Assembly: GCA_024701455.1 (NCBI GenBank)
Contig: JABXYP010000001.1
Location: 2,112,001 to 2,176,000 of the forward strand
DNA length: 64,000 bases
Direction of reading: 5' to 3'
DNA from: Bacillus sp. A301a_S52
GTDB taxonomy: Bacteria; Bacillota; Bacilli; Bacillales; Salisediminibacteriaceae
Each line of letters begins with the position of its first letter. Position 1 is the first letter of the stretch. This document shows positions 63,442 to 64,000 of the stretch, piece after piece. The notes beneath the pieces are model-generated. The model did no database searches and was not told the origin of the DNA. It saw only the letters and a list, made by a program, of their open reading frames with translations. The translations under genes were made by a program, and so were the position numbers.

Positions 63442-64000
63442 TTAACAGAAGGTGTCCTCTTTTTTAGGGTTTTGAAGTCCGAAGAAAGGACGACATTTTA
63501 TTGCCAAAAGAGAGCCTAATAAAGCGAAAATCATCCAAATCCATCCATGAACACTAAAGGAGGCAATACCTCCAAAATAAGCACCAATATTACAACCAAA
63601 CGCTAACCTTGCGCCGTAACCCATAAGCAGTCCCCCGATTACGGAGGCCATTATTAGTTTTAGTGGAATCTTTTTCTTAAAGCTAAACAATCCACCAGCA
63701 GTCGTTGCCATGAAAGCACCAATTATGAGACCAAAATTCATAACAGAAGTGGAATCGAAGAAAATGGATTGATTAAGTGAAGAGGCGCGGGCACCTTGCC
63801 AATACCCCCATGATGCCACGTCAACTCCAATAAATTGAGCAATTTTAGACCCCCAAAGGGCAAACGCACCTGTAATACCCCACGGTTGTCCACGCAACAT
63901 TAATGTAGCGGCATTAAGAACCGCTAGTAGAACTGCGGCGATTAAAATAGGCCAAGAGCCTCTGATGACTCGCTTTAAACCTGTGGCAGTCGGTAGAGGT
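63442..64000 (-). CDS. YeeE/YedE family membrane transporter, 3' part
   Basis: Open frame from the window edge to the stop at 63442 on the minus strand, about 186 residues; the N-terminus lies beyond the window. Four to five membrane segments. ARLAFGCNIGAYFGGIASFS with a conserved Cys and the following HGWIWM are typical of YeeE/YedE thiosulfate or sulfur-compound transporters. The N-terminal half and any tusA-type partner are not visible. Confidence 0.85.
   Translation of the reverse strand, partial: PLPTATGLKRVIRGSWPILIAAVLLAVLNAATLMLRGQPWGITGAFALWGSKIAQFIGVDVASWGYWQGARASSLNQSIFFDSTSVMNFGLIIGAFMATTAGGLFSFKKKIPLKLIMASVIGGLLMGYGARLAFGCNIGAYFGGIASFSVHGWIWMIFALLGSLLAIKCRPFFGLQNPKKEDTFC

Overview
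The window reads as chromosome of an endospore-forming member of the Bacillaceae. Gene order from gpsA through spoIVA, hbs, folE/mtrB, the aromatic supraoperon, ypiABF, qcrABC, ypjABCD, dapB, mgsA, bshB1/bshA, cca, birA, panBCD, dinG, ypmAB, aspB, asnS, dnaD, nth, ypoC, ponA/recU and yppC follows the Bacillus subtilis map. Low GC, strong Shine-Dalgarno sites, TRAP, bacillithiol genes and several sporulation genes (spoVIF, spoIVA, ypjB, racA, sspM) agree. Acidic tails or linkers on outward-facing proteins (PonA, YpmB, QcrC) and futalosine-type menaquinone genes suggest a halophilic or alkaliphilic genus, but that is inference.

Layout. 1-5.3 kb: gpsA 3' end, spore genes and HU. 5.4-12.3 kb: folate (folE), TRAP (mtrB) and a quinone block, hepS-menG-[UbiA-type prenyltransferase, UbiX, MqnA]-hepT, then ndk. 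12.4-25.8 kb: cheR and the aroC-aroB-aroH/trpE-D-C-FB-A/hisC-tyrA-aroA supraoperon, with a TRAP attenuator before trpE and trpF fused in frame to trpB. 26-36.9 kb: an amidohydrolase-like pseudoenzyme, TPR protein YpiA, the cytochrome b6c complex, ypj genes and dapB. 37.4-44.3 kb: mgsA, bacillithiol genes, cca, birA and panBCD behind a structured leader. 44.5-58 kb: dinG, a deaminase-type amidohydrolase, ypmAB, aspB, asnS, dnaD, nth, ypoC, and ponA/recU on the other strand. 58-64 kb: yppC, a small spore-protein gene, racA-like, yppE, a lipoprotein, a CBS protein, nicotinamidase and the end of a YeeE/YedE transporter.

The chorismate made by AroA/AroC/AroB (with AroH at the branch point) feeds tryptophan, tyrosine/phenylalanine and, through MqnA, menaquinone. 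HepS/HepT supply the heptaprenyl tail and QcrABC uses the quinol. TRAP encoded at 6.2 kb would control the trp leader at 16.0 kb.

The strongest unexplained signal is a family of intergenic repeats: seven copies (six on +, one on -), 49 to about 160 bp, at 2319, 4490, 25875, 36956, 44357, 52227 and 61156. Complete ends read TTTATCACAG...GATTGAAGGTTCGTTTTAT. Long copies have several internal hairpins whose arms differ between copies but remain complementary. I see no CRISPR array, rRNA, tRNA or complete insertion sequence.
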